Shown piece by piece: positions 27,034 to 34,995 of a stretch of 64,000 nt of DNA. The position numbers were made by a program, and so were the translations under genes. The stretch spans positions 1 to 64,000 of the forward strand of contig JANPJA010000138.1 in assembly GCA_031425275.1 (NCBI GenBank), given 5' to 3'. Each line of letters begins with the position of its first letter. Position 1 is the stretch's first letter. The notes under the pieces are model-generated. The model saw only the letters and a list, made by a program, of their open reading frames with translations. It was not told the origin of the DNA and did not search any database. This DNA is from JAIVGV01 sp031425275 (GTDB taxonomy: Bacteria; Acidobacteriota; Blastocatellia; Pyrinomonadales; Pyrinomonadaceae).

Positions 27034-27426
27034 TCAAATCTCTTGACCCCGCACTTCGGCGAGTTGCTTGTGCCGCTCGATTGCGCGTTCGACGCATTGC
27101 TCGACCTCTTCGAGTCTGAAGGGCTTGAGCAGAAAATCAAACGCGCCCAGCCGCAGCAACCCTTCGGCATGATCTTGATCATTGATCCCTGACATGACGA
27201 TGACGGGAGTGTCGGGCTGTCGCTGGCGGACGTGCCCGAGCAGTTCGACGCCGCTCAAGCCGGGCATGGAGATGTCCGTGAGCACCACGTCGTAGGATTC
27301 CCCGTCGAGCCATTCGATGGCCCGGTCGGCGGTCTCGGCCACGTGGCACAGGTGTGACTCGGAAAATAGATCGTAGAGCGTATCGCGGATCGCTTCTTCG
27401 TCATCGACGATGAGGAGTGCTGCCAT
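27034..27426 (-). CDS. Single-domain response regulator
   Basis: 130 residues forming only a CheY-like receiver: acidic pocket VDDEE (residues 7-11), phospho-acceptor Asp51 in VVLTDISMPG, and Lys101 in FLLKPF. There is no output domain, so it would act by protein contact or as a phosphate relay. It lies convergently next to the hybrid kinase, which suggests but does not prove that they share a pathway. Confidence 0.92.
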   Translation of the reverse strand: MAALLIVDDEEAIRDTLYDLFSESHLCHVAETADRAIEWLDGESYDVVLTDISMPGLSGVELLGHVRQRQPDTPVIVMSGINDQDHAEGLLRLGAFDFLLKPFRLEEVEQCVERAIERHKQLAEVRGQEI

Positions 27427-27564
27427 GGTTCTACTTCGACGCCTCTAGCTTGCGGTGGGGTGAAGACTTAATCCGTACGGCAATGAATCTACGTGCATCC
27501 CTTGAGCCGCGTGTGGGGCAAAGCATAACACAAAAGGCCCGCGCGAAAAGTTGAAACCATGAGG

Positions 27565-27617
27565 CGAAAAAAGCGTCACGCGCCGCGGACTCTATAATGG
27601 TCTGCGGCGCGTGACGC
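27565..27617 (-). terminator. Rho-independent terminator of the duplicated secreted protein gene
   Basis: 17-bp stem with one G-T pair (27573-27589 with 27601-27617), 11-nt loop, then CTTTTTTCGC on the minus strand, 30 nt beyond the stop at 27648. The loop itself contains TATAAT. Confidence 0.85.
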
Positions 27618-27647
27618 GGCTAAAAGATTCGGCTTGGTTTGAAAGGC

Positions 27648-29615
27648 TTACCGGGCCGGAGCGCTGGCGCGGACGGTCAGTTCCGTCCCCTGCGTCAGGT
27701 TGAGATCGTCGCGACCCTGCACGTAGACCGAGCCCGCGCCCGCGCCCGCGCCGACGACCGCGCCGATGGCCGCGCCCTTGCCGCCGCCGGCAATCGCCCC
27801 GATGATCGCGCCCACCGCGGTGCCGATGGCCGCGCGTTGGACGGTGCGGTTGGTCTGACTTTCGTCTCTCACCGCGCCTTCGTTATCGACCCGGACGGTC
27901 TCGCCCGTGGGCGTCCGCACGGTCTCGACCCAGCCGGAGAAGCGGTAGGTGCTGCCGTCGCGGAGGCGGATGCTGTCGAAATTGAACGTCAACTCGGAGC
28001 GGCCCGAGACGCGGCCCGAGCGGTTGACGTTCGAGACGTAACCTTCGATGGTCGCGCCCTCGAACTGCGCCGGCTCGCGCACGGTCAGCGTGAACCGCTC
28101 GTTCTCCTGCGCGCGACCGGTGCTCAGCTCGTTATTAAGCACCGTGATGAGAGTCGTCCCCGACGGGATCGCGAAGTCGCCGCTCGTCGTGGTGTTGCCG
28201 CCGGTGTAGGTTCCGGCCCCGCCGCCGTAAAGGTTAAGGTCGGCCGTCTCGGACGTGCGTTCATAGACGTTGCGGACGACGACCGGGCCAGTGCCGAGAC
28301 GCTCGTTCCAGATTTCGCGTGTGACGCGCAGGCGGCGACCGCCATCGAGCGGATCGAAGGTGACGGTGAAATCATTCTCGCGGTTGCCGGCGGAGCGGAC
28401 GACGAGTTGATCGCCGCGCAGAGTTGCGCTGACGCGCATCGTCATCCCGTTCGGCATCTGCTCGACGCGCTCGCGCCCGTCGGCATCAAAAGTGGTCTGC
28501 GGCGCGCGGCTGGAGGCGATGGTCACTTGATTGCCCGTGCGCGTAATGGCCAGCGCGTCGGGAGATTCGAGCCGCGCCAGCACGCGGTCGTAGGTTCGCT
28601 GACGCTCGCCCGCAGGCAGGTTGCGCGTGGCGCGGTCGGCCACGTCGCGCGCGTTGTCGCTGTTCGCCGTGTCGATGCGGAACGTGCCGTTCAGACGGCC
28701 GGAGGCGTTGTAGCCGCCGGGCGTCGGGTAGGTGTTCGACGGGTAGGCGTTCGCGTCCCAGTTCCAAGCGAGGCTGTAGGCCGCGGCCAGCTCGTTGAGA
28801 TCGGTGCGCAGGAGCGACCAGTTGTTCTCCGCGCGGTTATTCAGCGTGGTGCGCTGGACAAAATTGTCGATGAAAGCGGCACGACGCAAGACGTTTTCCA
28901 CGTCGCCGGCCACCGAGGTGCGGCCGTTGAAACGGTCGCGGAGCATGTCGGTGGCATTCTCGAAGTCGCGGACGAAGCGGTTGATGTCGTCTTCGGTGCG
29001 GGTGCCGTTGACGCCCGAGCGGTTGAGCGAGCGGCCGAGGCTCACGCGGAACACGTCCGTGCGATTCTCGATGCGGCGGATGAGCGTCTGCAACTGCTGA
29101 TCGTTGACGCGGTACGGCCGATCATTGCCGTAAACGGTGCCGGTGGCCGGCTGCGAGGCGGTCTGTCCCCAGCGCCAAGTGACGCCGTAGGCGCGGGCCA
29201 GTGCGTCGAGGTCTGTGCGCACGAGCGCCCAATCGCTCACAACGCGCTGGTTCAGACGGTTGCGCATCATGAAGTCGTCAATGAAGGCGGCCTGACGCAG
29301 CAGGTTCTCCACGTCGGCGGCGACGGAGTTGCGACTATTGAAGCGGCTGCGTAACTGATCGGTCGCCGTCTCGAAGTTCTGGACGATGCGGTTCATCTCG
29401 TCCTCGGTCTGCGTCCCGTTGTAATTGCTGCGGTCGAGCGCCATGGCCGCGCTGGAACGGAACGTGTCGGCCGAGGTTTCGACGCGGCGGATCAATTCGT
29501 CCACCTGCCGGTCGGTGACGCGGTAGGCCCGACGCCCCTGCGGCTGGGCCAACAGCCCGATGCTCGTCAGTGCCAGCACCAGCGCCAGCGAAATCGTTTG
29601 TCTTACTCTGTTCAT
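27648..29615 (-). CDS. Secreted protein with internal duplication and glycine-zipper C-terminus
   Basis: 655 residues from an ATG at 29615 with a strong GGAGGGAAG site; an earlier in-frame start at 29687 has none. A signal peptide (MNRVRQTISLALVLALTSIG) is followed by two homologous blocks of about 115 residues (about 31-146 and 168-283), beginning YRVTDRQVDELIRR and YRVNDQQLQTLIRR. Both contain a DALDRS/NGTxTEDxxNR/FxxATDxLRxRFN/VExxLRxAAFIDxF pattern. The middle is beta-rich (300-590). The end holds a glycine-zipper (AIGTAVGAIIGAIAGGGKG and a second copy), a likely membrane-inserting segment. I do not recognise a named family; an outer-membrane or surface role is inference. Confidence 0.7.
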   Translation of the reverse strand: MNRVRQTISLALVLALTSIGLLAQPQGRRAYRVTDRQVDELIRRVETSADTFRSSAAMALDRSNYNGTQTEDEMNRIVQNFETATDQLRSRFNSRNSVAADVENLLRQAAFIDDFMMRNRLNQRVVSDWALVRTDLDALARAYGVTWRWGQTASQPATGTVYGNDRPYRVNDQQLQTLIRRIENRTDVFRVSLGRSLNRSGVNGTRTEDDINRFVRDFENATDMLRDRFNGRTSVAGDVENVLRRAAFIDNFVQRTTLNNRAENNWSLLRTDLNELAAAYSLAWNWDANAYPSNTYPTPGGYNASGRLNGTFRIDTANSDNARDVADRATRNLPAGERQRTYDRVLARLESPDALAITRTGNQVTIASSRAPQTTFDADGRERVEQMPNGMTMRVSATLRGDQLVVRSAGNRENDFTVTFDPLDGGRRLRVTREIWNERLGTGPVVVRNVYERTSETADLNLYGGGAGTYTGGNTTTSGDFAIPSGTTLITVLNNELSTGRAQENERFTLTVREPAQFEGATIEGYVSNVNRSGRVSGRSELTFNFDSIRLRDGSTYRFSGWVETVRTPTGETVRVDNEGAVRDESQTNRTVQRAAIGTAVGAIIGAIAGGGKGAAIGAVVGAGAGAGSVYVQGRDDLNLTQGTELTVRASAPAR

Positions 29616-30045
29616 TACTCTTCCCTCCAGTTTAGAAATCCGTTGTTGTGTTGATGTACGGGCAAACCCTCTGTCGAAGCCGCGCACCTTCGCGCCGACC
29701 CGGCTGCCATGCGAATTGAGGGGGGAGTTGCGATGCCTAAGGGAGAGGAGTCTGCAAAATCTGATTCGCGACTACACCCGCCGGGTTGCCGTCAAACTTT
29801 TTATTGTTGACGTGCTAAATTGGACAGGCGTCGCGCGCAAAGATGACTGTACAAGGATCGTCCACCATGAACGGTGATTCCGTATCAGGTGGGTTCACAA
29901 GGCGAGCCACACACCGGCAGAAACCCCCACGCATTAACAGTTTACGCTCGCCCTCGTAGTATCTACTGCAATCGCCGTGCAACTGAGATTTGATGGCTCG
30001 TCCGGGCCGCGCATGATATTGTGTGGACACGCGGGGAGGGCTACG
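29616..30045. other. Gene-free divergent region before the OsmC gene
   Basis: 430 bases between divergent genes. I see no RNA gene, repeat or small coding frame. TTGATG at about 29991 and TGATAT at about 30014 could be a weak promoter for the OsmC gene. Confidence 0.4.
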
Positions 30046-30480
30046 ATGAACGCTAAAGACACGAAGGCTACCATCACTTACGCGGCTGAAGATTTGTTCG
30101 TCGCCGTCACGCCGAGCGGACACGCGCAGACGCTCGACACCGACTCGGAACGCTCGACGGCCGCCTCGCCAATGGAGCTGCTGCTCATCGCCCTCGGCGG
30201 CTGCACGGCCGTTGACGTGATATCGATCTTAAAGAAGAAGCGCGAGCGCGTGACGGACTATCGCGTCGAGGTGCGCGGCGAGCGGCGGGCCGAGCACCCC
30301 CGCGCGTTCACCCGACTTGAGGTGCGCCACATCGTGCGCGGGCACGGCATTTCCGAGAAGTCGGTGGCGCGGGCGGTCGAGCTTTCCGAGTCGAAGTATT
30401 GCAGCGTCGCGGCCACGCTGCGGCCCACGGCCGAGATCGTTTCGAGTTACGAGATCATCGAGGATGCCGAGACGAGCTAA
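30046..30480 (+). CDS. OsmC-family peroxide-detoxification protein
   Basis: 144 residues from an ATG at 30046, behind GGGGAGGG. The family features are SPMELLLIALGGCTAVDVI with Cys53, and SESKYCSVAATL with Cys119, the redox pair of OsmC/Ohr/YhfA proteins, which reduce organic hydroperoxides using thiols. The pattern is closer to the YhfA-like branch than to Ohr. An upstream in-frame start at 29977 would add 23 residues without the family pattern. The metallothionein-like gene follows 170 bp downstream on the same strand, and both would fit a stress-protection role. Confidence 0.9.
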   Translation: MNAKDTKATITYAAEDLFVAVTPSGHAQTLDTDSERSTAASPMELLLIALGGCTAVDVISILKKKRERVTDYRVEVRGERRAEHPRAFTRLEVRHIVRGHGISEKSVARAVELSESKYCSVAATLRPTAEIVSSYEIIEDAETS

Positions 30481-30652
30481 GACGCATCGGGCGATTGCGA
30501 TCAAGCCCCGCACTCCGACCGACGCCCGGCCCGCGGCGTGGCCGCGACGAGTTCACTCCCGGAACATATCCTGTGTTGCCTGTGCGATTAAGTTTTAAAT
30601 TGGTAGAATGCCGCCGGAGTGATCGAACTTTTTAACGGAGGAAATTCAGAAG

Positions 30653-30799
30653 ATGGCCGACGAGAAAAAAACCTGCGCCCACCCCGGCTGCCTGTGCCCC
30701 GCCGACGAAGGTAGCAAGTATTGCAGCGCCTACTGCGAAGGCGCGGGCAAAACCCCTGAGATGCTTTGCGATTGCGGCTGCCCCGACTGCCAGCCTTAG
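30653..30799 (+). CDS. Metallothionein-like small Cys-rich protein
   Basis: 48 residues starting MADEKKTCAHPGC with nine cysteines (8, 13, 15, 24, 28, 39, 41, 43, 46) and His10. The order CxxxxCxC, YCSAYC, CDCGCPDC is that of prokaryotic SmtA/BmtA-type metallothioneins, which bind zinc or cadmium in a Cys/His cluster. GGAGGAAA lies about 10 nt before the ATG, and a rho-independent terminator follows the stop by 18 nt. It is probably cytoplasmic. No SmtB-type repressor is visible nearby. Confidence 0.85.
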   Translation: MADEKKTCAHPGCLCPADEGSKYCSAYCEGAGKTPEMLCDCGCPDCQP

Positions 30800-30817
30800 C
30801 ATCAAACCAATTGCCGG

Positions 30818-30872
30818 CCGGCTGAGGCTCTCTCCCGCGCGCCGGGCAGTCGGCCTCAGCCGGTCTCTTTAT
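30818..30872 (+). terminator. Rho-independent terminator after the metallothionein-like gene
   Basis: CCGGCTGAGGC (30818-30828) pairs with GCCTCAGCCGG (30853-30863), followed by TCTCTTTATTT. The 24-nt loop contains further GC-rich sequence. Confidence 0.8.
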
Positions 30873-30994
30873 TTCATCCTCCCCAACTATGTTTGGCGCA
30901 CGCCCCTGAGCGCCGGCTCGCCGTCCATGTCATATTCGCGCCGCGAGATGCCGCGCCCGACACACGATTGCACGTGCCGCGACTTCGACTCAAT

Positions 30995-32527
30995 ATGATA
31001 CCGCTTAAAATTCTTACGCTCTGTAGCACCCTTTCGCTCGCCCTCGGACTGGCCTTCGTCAATCTCCGCCGCGACGCGCCCGCGACCGACGCGGCGGGCA
31101 CGGTTGCTTCCTCCCTGTTATCAAACTCGACCGAGTCGCCCACCGACCCGGCCGCGCCCCTGCCCGATCCCGCGCAGGGCGACGACACGCTCGCGGCTAC
31201 CCGTCGGCTCGACGCGCAGGGCCGCGGCCCGTCTGGAGAATTAGCACAACTCAACCCGAAGGAGCATCTCCGCCGCGCCGCCGTCTATCAAGCCAGCCGC
31301 GCCTTCGCCGAGGCGCGCGCCCACTGGACGACGCTCGTCGCACGCTACCCGCGCGACTCGGCCGTCGCGCCCGCCCTCTTCGGCATCGGCCGCACCTTTT
31401 ATCAGGAGCGTAGTTACGCCGAAGCCCTCCCGTTCTTCGAGCGACTTGGGCGTGATTACATCAACCAGAAAGATGGCCGCGAGGGTTTCTACTACGTGGC
31501 CGCAACGGTGCTGCGTCTGGGCCGCCCGGCCGACGCGGCCGCGCGCTACGGCGAGTACGCCGTCCGCTTCCCGCAGGGCGAGCGCGTGGAGAGCGCGTAC
31601 ACTAACGCGATTGACAGTTGGCGCGAGGCGGGGCGTAAATCAGACGCCATCGAGTGGATCGCACGAACGCGCGAACGCTTCCGCGACAAGACGGCCGACA
31701 CCAACGCACTCTTCGCTCGCCTGCGCCTCGACGTGGCGACCGACGACTGGGCCGCGGCCGTCAACGCCGCCGACGAACTGCGCCGCAAGACGCTGCCGAC
31801 GACAATTCAGTTGACCGGCGTCCAGACCACCCAATCAGAGGTCGCCTACCTGCGCGCCTACAGCCTCGAACGGTCGAAACAAAAAGCCCAAGCCGAGGCC
31901 GCCTACACTTCGATCCCCGACAAGGCCGGGAGCTACTTCGGCTGGCTCGCCACCGAGCGACTGGCCAAACTCGGCGATGCGTCGAAACGAGCCGCGGCGG
32001 CGCGAAACAATTCCGTGCGCGCGGAGGTCAGGGCCGCCGCGAATCTCTACCCCGCGCCGCACCGTGAGGCATTAATCAACGCGACGAAAGGTAAGAGTGT
32101 CGATCCGCGATTCGTGCTGGCGATCATGAAGCAGGAGAGCGGCTTTCGCGCGAGCGCGCGCTCGCCGGCCGGGGCGCGCGGTCTGCTCCAACTGACGATG
32201 GACATCGCGAAGAAGTACGGCTCGCGCGCGGGACTCGGTCGGGTGAGCGAGGACGATCTCTACCGGCCCGAAGTCAACATCCCCATCGCCGCCGTCTATC
32301 TCGAAGACCTCTACCGCATGTTCCCCGATCTGCACGAGGCAGTCGCGGCCGCGTATAACGGCGGCGAGGACAACGTCGAACGCTGGGTGCGCCGCGCCGT
32401 CCACAAAGACCCCGGAGTCTTCACCGCCGAGATCGGTTTCGCCGAGTCGAAAGACTACGCCCTCAAAGTGATGGCGAACTACCGCGCCTACCAGACGCTC
32501 TACACCCGTGATCTGAAACAACGATGA
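30995..32527 (+). CDS. Periplasmic lytic transglycosylase (Slt70-like)
   Basis: 510 residues from an ATG at 30995 that opens a signal peptide (MIPLKILTLCSTLSLALGLA). Residues 90-340 are helical TPR-like superhelix repeats (AEARAHWTTLVARYPRDS, YEALPFFERLG). The C-terminal SLT domain (about 365-480) has catalytic Glu381 in IMKQESGF, GARGLLQLT, and VAAAYNGGEDNV, the three standard motifs. It cleaves the muramic acid-GlcNAc bond of peptidoglycan to give 1,6-anhydro ends. An in-frame TTG at 30893 would add 34 residues and hide the signal peptide. A long perfect hairpin follows the stop. Confidence 0.93.
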   Translation: MIPLKILTLCSTLSLALGLAFVNLRRDAPATDAAGTVASSLLSNSTESPTDPAAPLPDPAQGDDTLAATRRLDAQGRGPSGELAQLNPKEHLRRAAVYQASRAFAEARAHWTTLVARYPRDSAVAPALFGIGRTFYQERSYAEALPFFERLGRDYINQKDGREGFYYVAATVLRLGRPADAAARYGEYAVRFPQGERVESAYTNAIDSWREAGRKSDAIEWIARTRERFRDKTADTNALFARLRLDVATDDWAAAVNAADELRRKTLPTTIQLTGVQTTQSEVAYLRAYSLERSKQKAQAEAAYTSIPDKAGSYFGWLATERLAKLGDASKRAAAARNNSVRAEVRAAANLYPAPHREALINATKGKSVDPRFVLAIMKQESGFRASARSPAGARGLLQLTMDIAKKYGSRAGLGRVSEDDLYRPEVNIPIAAVYLEDLYRMFPDLHEAVAAAYNGGEDNVERWVRRAVHKDPGVFTAEIGFAESKDYALKVMANYRAYQTLYTRDLKQR

Positions 32528-32550
32528 CTGTTGACTGATCGGCGCAAGCG

Positions 32551-32592
32551 AATCAGGCGTCGCCGTGGAGACGGCGACGCCTGATTCATTTT
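32551..32592 (+). terminator. 16-bp perfect hairpin between convergent genes
   Basis: AATCAGGCGTCGCCGT (32551-32566) pairs fully with 32571-32586 around GGAG, followed by CATTTT. It probably ends the transglycosylase transcript and may also end the convergent gene at 32607. Confidence 0.8.
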
Positions 32593-32606
32593 GGCCCGTG
32601 TTGACT

Positions 32607-33188
32607 TCAGGAGTTGCGCCAGATGCGAAGCGACTCACGCTGCCGGTCTTGCTTCCGTTCGCGAATCTTCAGCAGCGGGTAGCCGAAGAGAAAAATCACA
32701 CCACTGAGAAGCCCGGCCGTAACGACTTGTTCGCCGTGGGGGTTAAGCATTGAACCCGAAGTCCCCATCGACATCTCAAATTCATCAATCCCCACTTCAG
32801 CCCCATCATACACAATCGGCGCGGGTGTGATGAATGGCTGACTCTGCTCCTGATCAGGGGCGACTCCGACCCCCGCGAAAAAGCCGATCGCGGCGGCGGC
32901 GGCCCCGCTCGCCACGCGGGAGGCGCGTCGCTTAAGGGCGCGCAAGCCGACCGGGCAATTACGGGTGAGAGTCGTGCCGTCGGCGCGGCGGTAGAAGCGG
33001 ACGCAGAGTCGGCCTTCGCTTCGGACGACGAGCCGTTCGGCCTCGCGCCTCGTCATGGCCGAGAGGTTATAGACGTTCAGGCTGCAACGCTCGCAGAAGC
33101 GGACGCGCTCGTCGCCGCGCATCTCCTTCCAATCGGCGGAGCAGGGCGCGGCGACGCGTACGCGGTCGAGCAGAGTTCCGAAGGCCAT
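32607..33188 (-). CDS. Conserved Cys-motif membrane protein, function unknown
   Basis: 193 residues from an ATG at 33188 behind GGGGAGGTGG. The N-terminal 90 residues carry a strongly patterned cysteine domain: PCSADWKEM, RFCERCSLNVYNLSAMTR, LCVRFYRR, TRNCPVG. This pattern recurs in acidobacterial genomes and looks like a zinc- or metal-binding knuckle. A hydrophobic Ala-rich stretch (about 100-115) and a transmembrane segment (about 158-178) follow, then a basic tail. No function is known to me. Confidence 0.72.
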   Translation of the reverse strand: MAFGTLLDRVRVAAPCSADWKEMRGDERVRFCERCSLNVYNLSAMTRREAERLVVRSEGRLCVRFYRRADGTTLTRNCPVGLRALKRRASRVASGAAAAAIGFFAGVGVAPDQEQSQPFITPAPIVYDGAEVGIDEFEMSMGTSGSMLNPHGEQVVTAGLLSGVIFLFGYPLLKIRERKQDRQRESLRIWRNS

Positions 33189-33282
33189 CACGATCCACCT
33201 CCCCTTTTTCAATCGGGGGATTAGACACCGCGCGTATCCTTTAGTTCCTGACTCGAATGCGTGCGCGCCTCCACTCGCTGCC

Positions 33283-34158
33283 TCAAGGCTCGGGGCTGAA
33301 CCTGCCGTCCGCGAACCCGCGCGCGCGCTCGCGGCGGCGGAGCGAGTCGCGGCCCTGCGGCTCGCGCGGGATGATGCCGAGGCGCACGAGCGCGGCCCGG
33401 TACTCGTAGCGGACGGTCACTTCCGAAGTAGGGCTGTTCTCCAAGTCGAGATTGACCCAGCGAACGTCGTGGCCGACCGAGCGGCCCATGCCGGTGGCCG
33501 CGTAGTCGTCATCGGGAGCGGGGCTGGCGTCGTGGCTCGGCGCGCGCGCCGTACTTTCGGCCCGCGCCGAAGACGGCGGCTGCTGACCCGATTTATTCTT
33601 TCGCGACTCACCCTGCTGCCCCCCGCCGCCGTCGCGAGACGACTCGTACGGGCGGGGGATCGGCGTGACCTCCGAGTAATTCGCGCGCTCGCGGAAGAAG
33701 ACCGCGCTGATCACGCCCGTGTCCTCGGGGCGGCCCAGTTTGTTGGCGTAAGAGTCGGCCTCGGTCGTGAAGTAAAAGCGGCGGGCGCGGTTGGTGCTCA
33801 CCTGCCAGCCGCCGACCGTGATCGTCCCGTAGGGCTGGATGACCCACTTGCTCGCGTCGCGCGCGGACGTGCGCCGCGCGTCGATGCTGTTGAGCCCATC
33901 GACCGAGAGCGCGACGGCCACGCGCACGCCGAGCGGGTTGCGGACGCGGACTGAGTACTCCGCGCCGCGCTGCGCTTCGACGTAGAGCCGCCCCCGCCCC
34001 GAATATTTATTGAGCGCAGAGCCATTCACTAACACCTCGACCTCGAACGCCTCGTAACGGATCGGCCTCGCGCCCCGCCGTTCCTGCCGCGCCGTCGTCA
34101 GGACACAGGCCGCGAGCAGCAGGCACGCGCTCATTACCATCGCCATAGTTTTTCGCAT
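33283..34158 (-). CDS. Conserved secreted protein of unknown function
   Basis: 291 residues with a signal peptide (MRKTMAMVMSACLLLAACV). Residues 35-165 form a conserved beta-rich domain with EVLVNGSALNKYSGRGRLYVEA, VAVALSVDGLNSIDARRTSA, WVIQPYGTITVGGWQVS and FYFTTEADSYANKLGR, a pattern seen in other acidobacterial exported proteins. A Ser/Pro/Gly-rich disordered linker (about 175-215) leads to a short conserved C-terminal piece (RWVNLDLENSPTSEVTVRYEY). No catalytic motif is visible. Confidence 0.72.
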   Translation of the reverse strand: MRKTMAMVMSACLLLAACVLTTARQERRGARPIRYEAFEVEVLVNGSALNKYSGRGRLYVEAQRGAEYSVRVRNPLGVRVAVALSVDGLNSIDARRTSARDASKWVIQPYGTITVGGWQVSTNRARRFYFTTEADSYANKLGRPEDTGVISAVFFRERANYSEVTPIPRPYESSRDGGGGQQGESRKNKSGQQPPSSARAESTARAPSHDASPAPDDDYAATGMGRSVGHDVRWVNLDLENSPTSEVTVRYEYRAALVRLGIIPREPQGRDSLRRRERARGFADGRFSPEP

Positions 34159-34318
34159 CGGTCGTCACCTCCCTGAGAAAAGATCGGGCACCACCAATGC
34201 TTGAACGGCCTCCCCAAAGGTTTCTTGCGCCACCCACCCACTTGGACAACGCCGCGCCGCGCCGATAAACTCCGAAGTCACTAAACCAACCGCGCTAATT
34301 AATATAAGGAGTCCTTTC

Positions 34319-34480
34319 ATGCCGACATCCACCCCGCCGCCTTACTTCCCGCAGAACTCGCTCCTCCCGCCCGACCCGAACCGCTGGAGGAAGATCAAGC
34401 TCGGACTGTTCGGCTGTCTCGGCCTCGCGGCCCTGTTAGTGGCCGGCTTCTTCTTCGGCCTGTACAAGATTTTTCAGTGA
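34319..34480 (+). CDS. Small single-pass membrane protein
   Basis: 53 residues, MPTSTPPPYFPQNSLLPPDP at the start, then WRKIKLGLFGCLGL and a hydrophobic segment (about 28-50). AAGGAG lies 13 nt before the ATG. Its stop is eight bases from the stop of the convergent VKOR gene. The Pro-rich head followed by a single transmembrane helix suggests a small membrane peptide or anchor; no family is recognised. Confidence 0.6.
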   Translation: MPTSTPPPYFPQNSLLPPDPNRWRKIKLGLFGCLGLAALLVAGFFFGLYKIFQ

Positions 34481-34488
34481 GTTGGAGT

Positions 34489-34995
34489 CTAGCGGAACGG
34501 CGTGCGCCTGAGTTTCTGCGCGAGGATGACGAGGGCGAGCGCGCCCGTGATCGCCGCTGAAAGCAGGCAGTACTGGCAGAAGGCGTGGAGAACAAAAGCC
34601 TGTAGGTAGAGCAGCCACAGGGTGACGAGAAGCATTGAAGCGATGAGGAGGGCGAGCAGGCCCCGCGCGCGCGCGTAACCGAAGGCCGCGAGCGTGGCGA
34701 GACTAAAAGCCGTGAAGTAGGCCACGGCCCCGAGTGCCGCGAGCGGGTAGCCGGCGACGGTCGCGTAACTGCTGCCCAGAACCTCGGAGCAGCCGCTGGT
34801 GATGGTGCAGCGCAGCGAGTTGCCTAAAAGGTGTTGCGCCGTCAGGTAGATCGCGTCGCCGACTCCGACGAGCGCGAGCAGGGCCGCGAGCGTGTCGAGC
34901 ACGAGCGTGCCGGGCGTCGCCGCCGGCGGCGAGACGCCGGCGGCCCCGGCCCCCGGCGTCTCGCCGTCAAATCCATCGGCCGCGTCGCGGCTCAC
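34489..34995 (-). CDS. Vitamin K epoxide reductase (VKOR) family protein
   Basis: 168-residue membrane protein with about four to five transmembrane segments. It carries the VKOR cysteines: loop pair Cys63 and Cys69 (RCTITSGCSEV), Ser76 in SSYATVAGYP, and active-site Cys140-QY-Cys143. Bacterial VKOR re-oxidises DsbA by passing electrons to quinone. The GTG start overlaps the stop of the upstream DsbA-like gene (GTGA), so the two are translationally coupled and form a complete disulfide-forming pair. Confidence 0.92.
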   Translation of the reverse strand: MSRDAADGFDGETPGAGAAGVSPPAATPGTLVLDTLAALLALVGVGDAIYLTAQHLLGNSLRCTITSGCSEVLGSSYATVAGYPLAALGAVAYFTAFSLATLAAFGYARARGLLALLIASMLLVTLWLLYLQAFVLHAFCQYCLLSAAITGALALVILAQKLRRTPFR

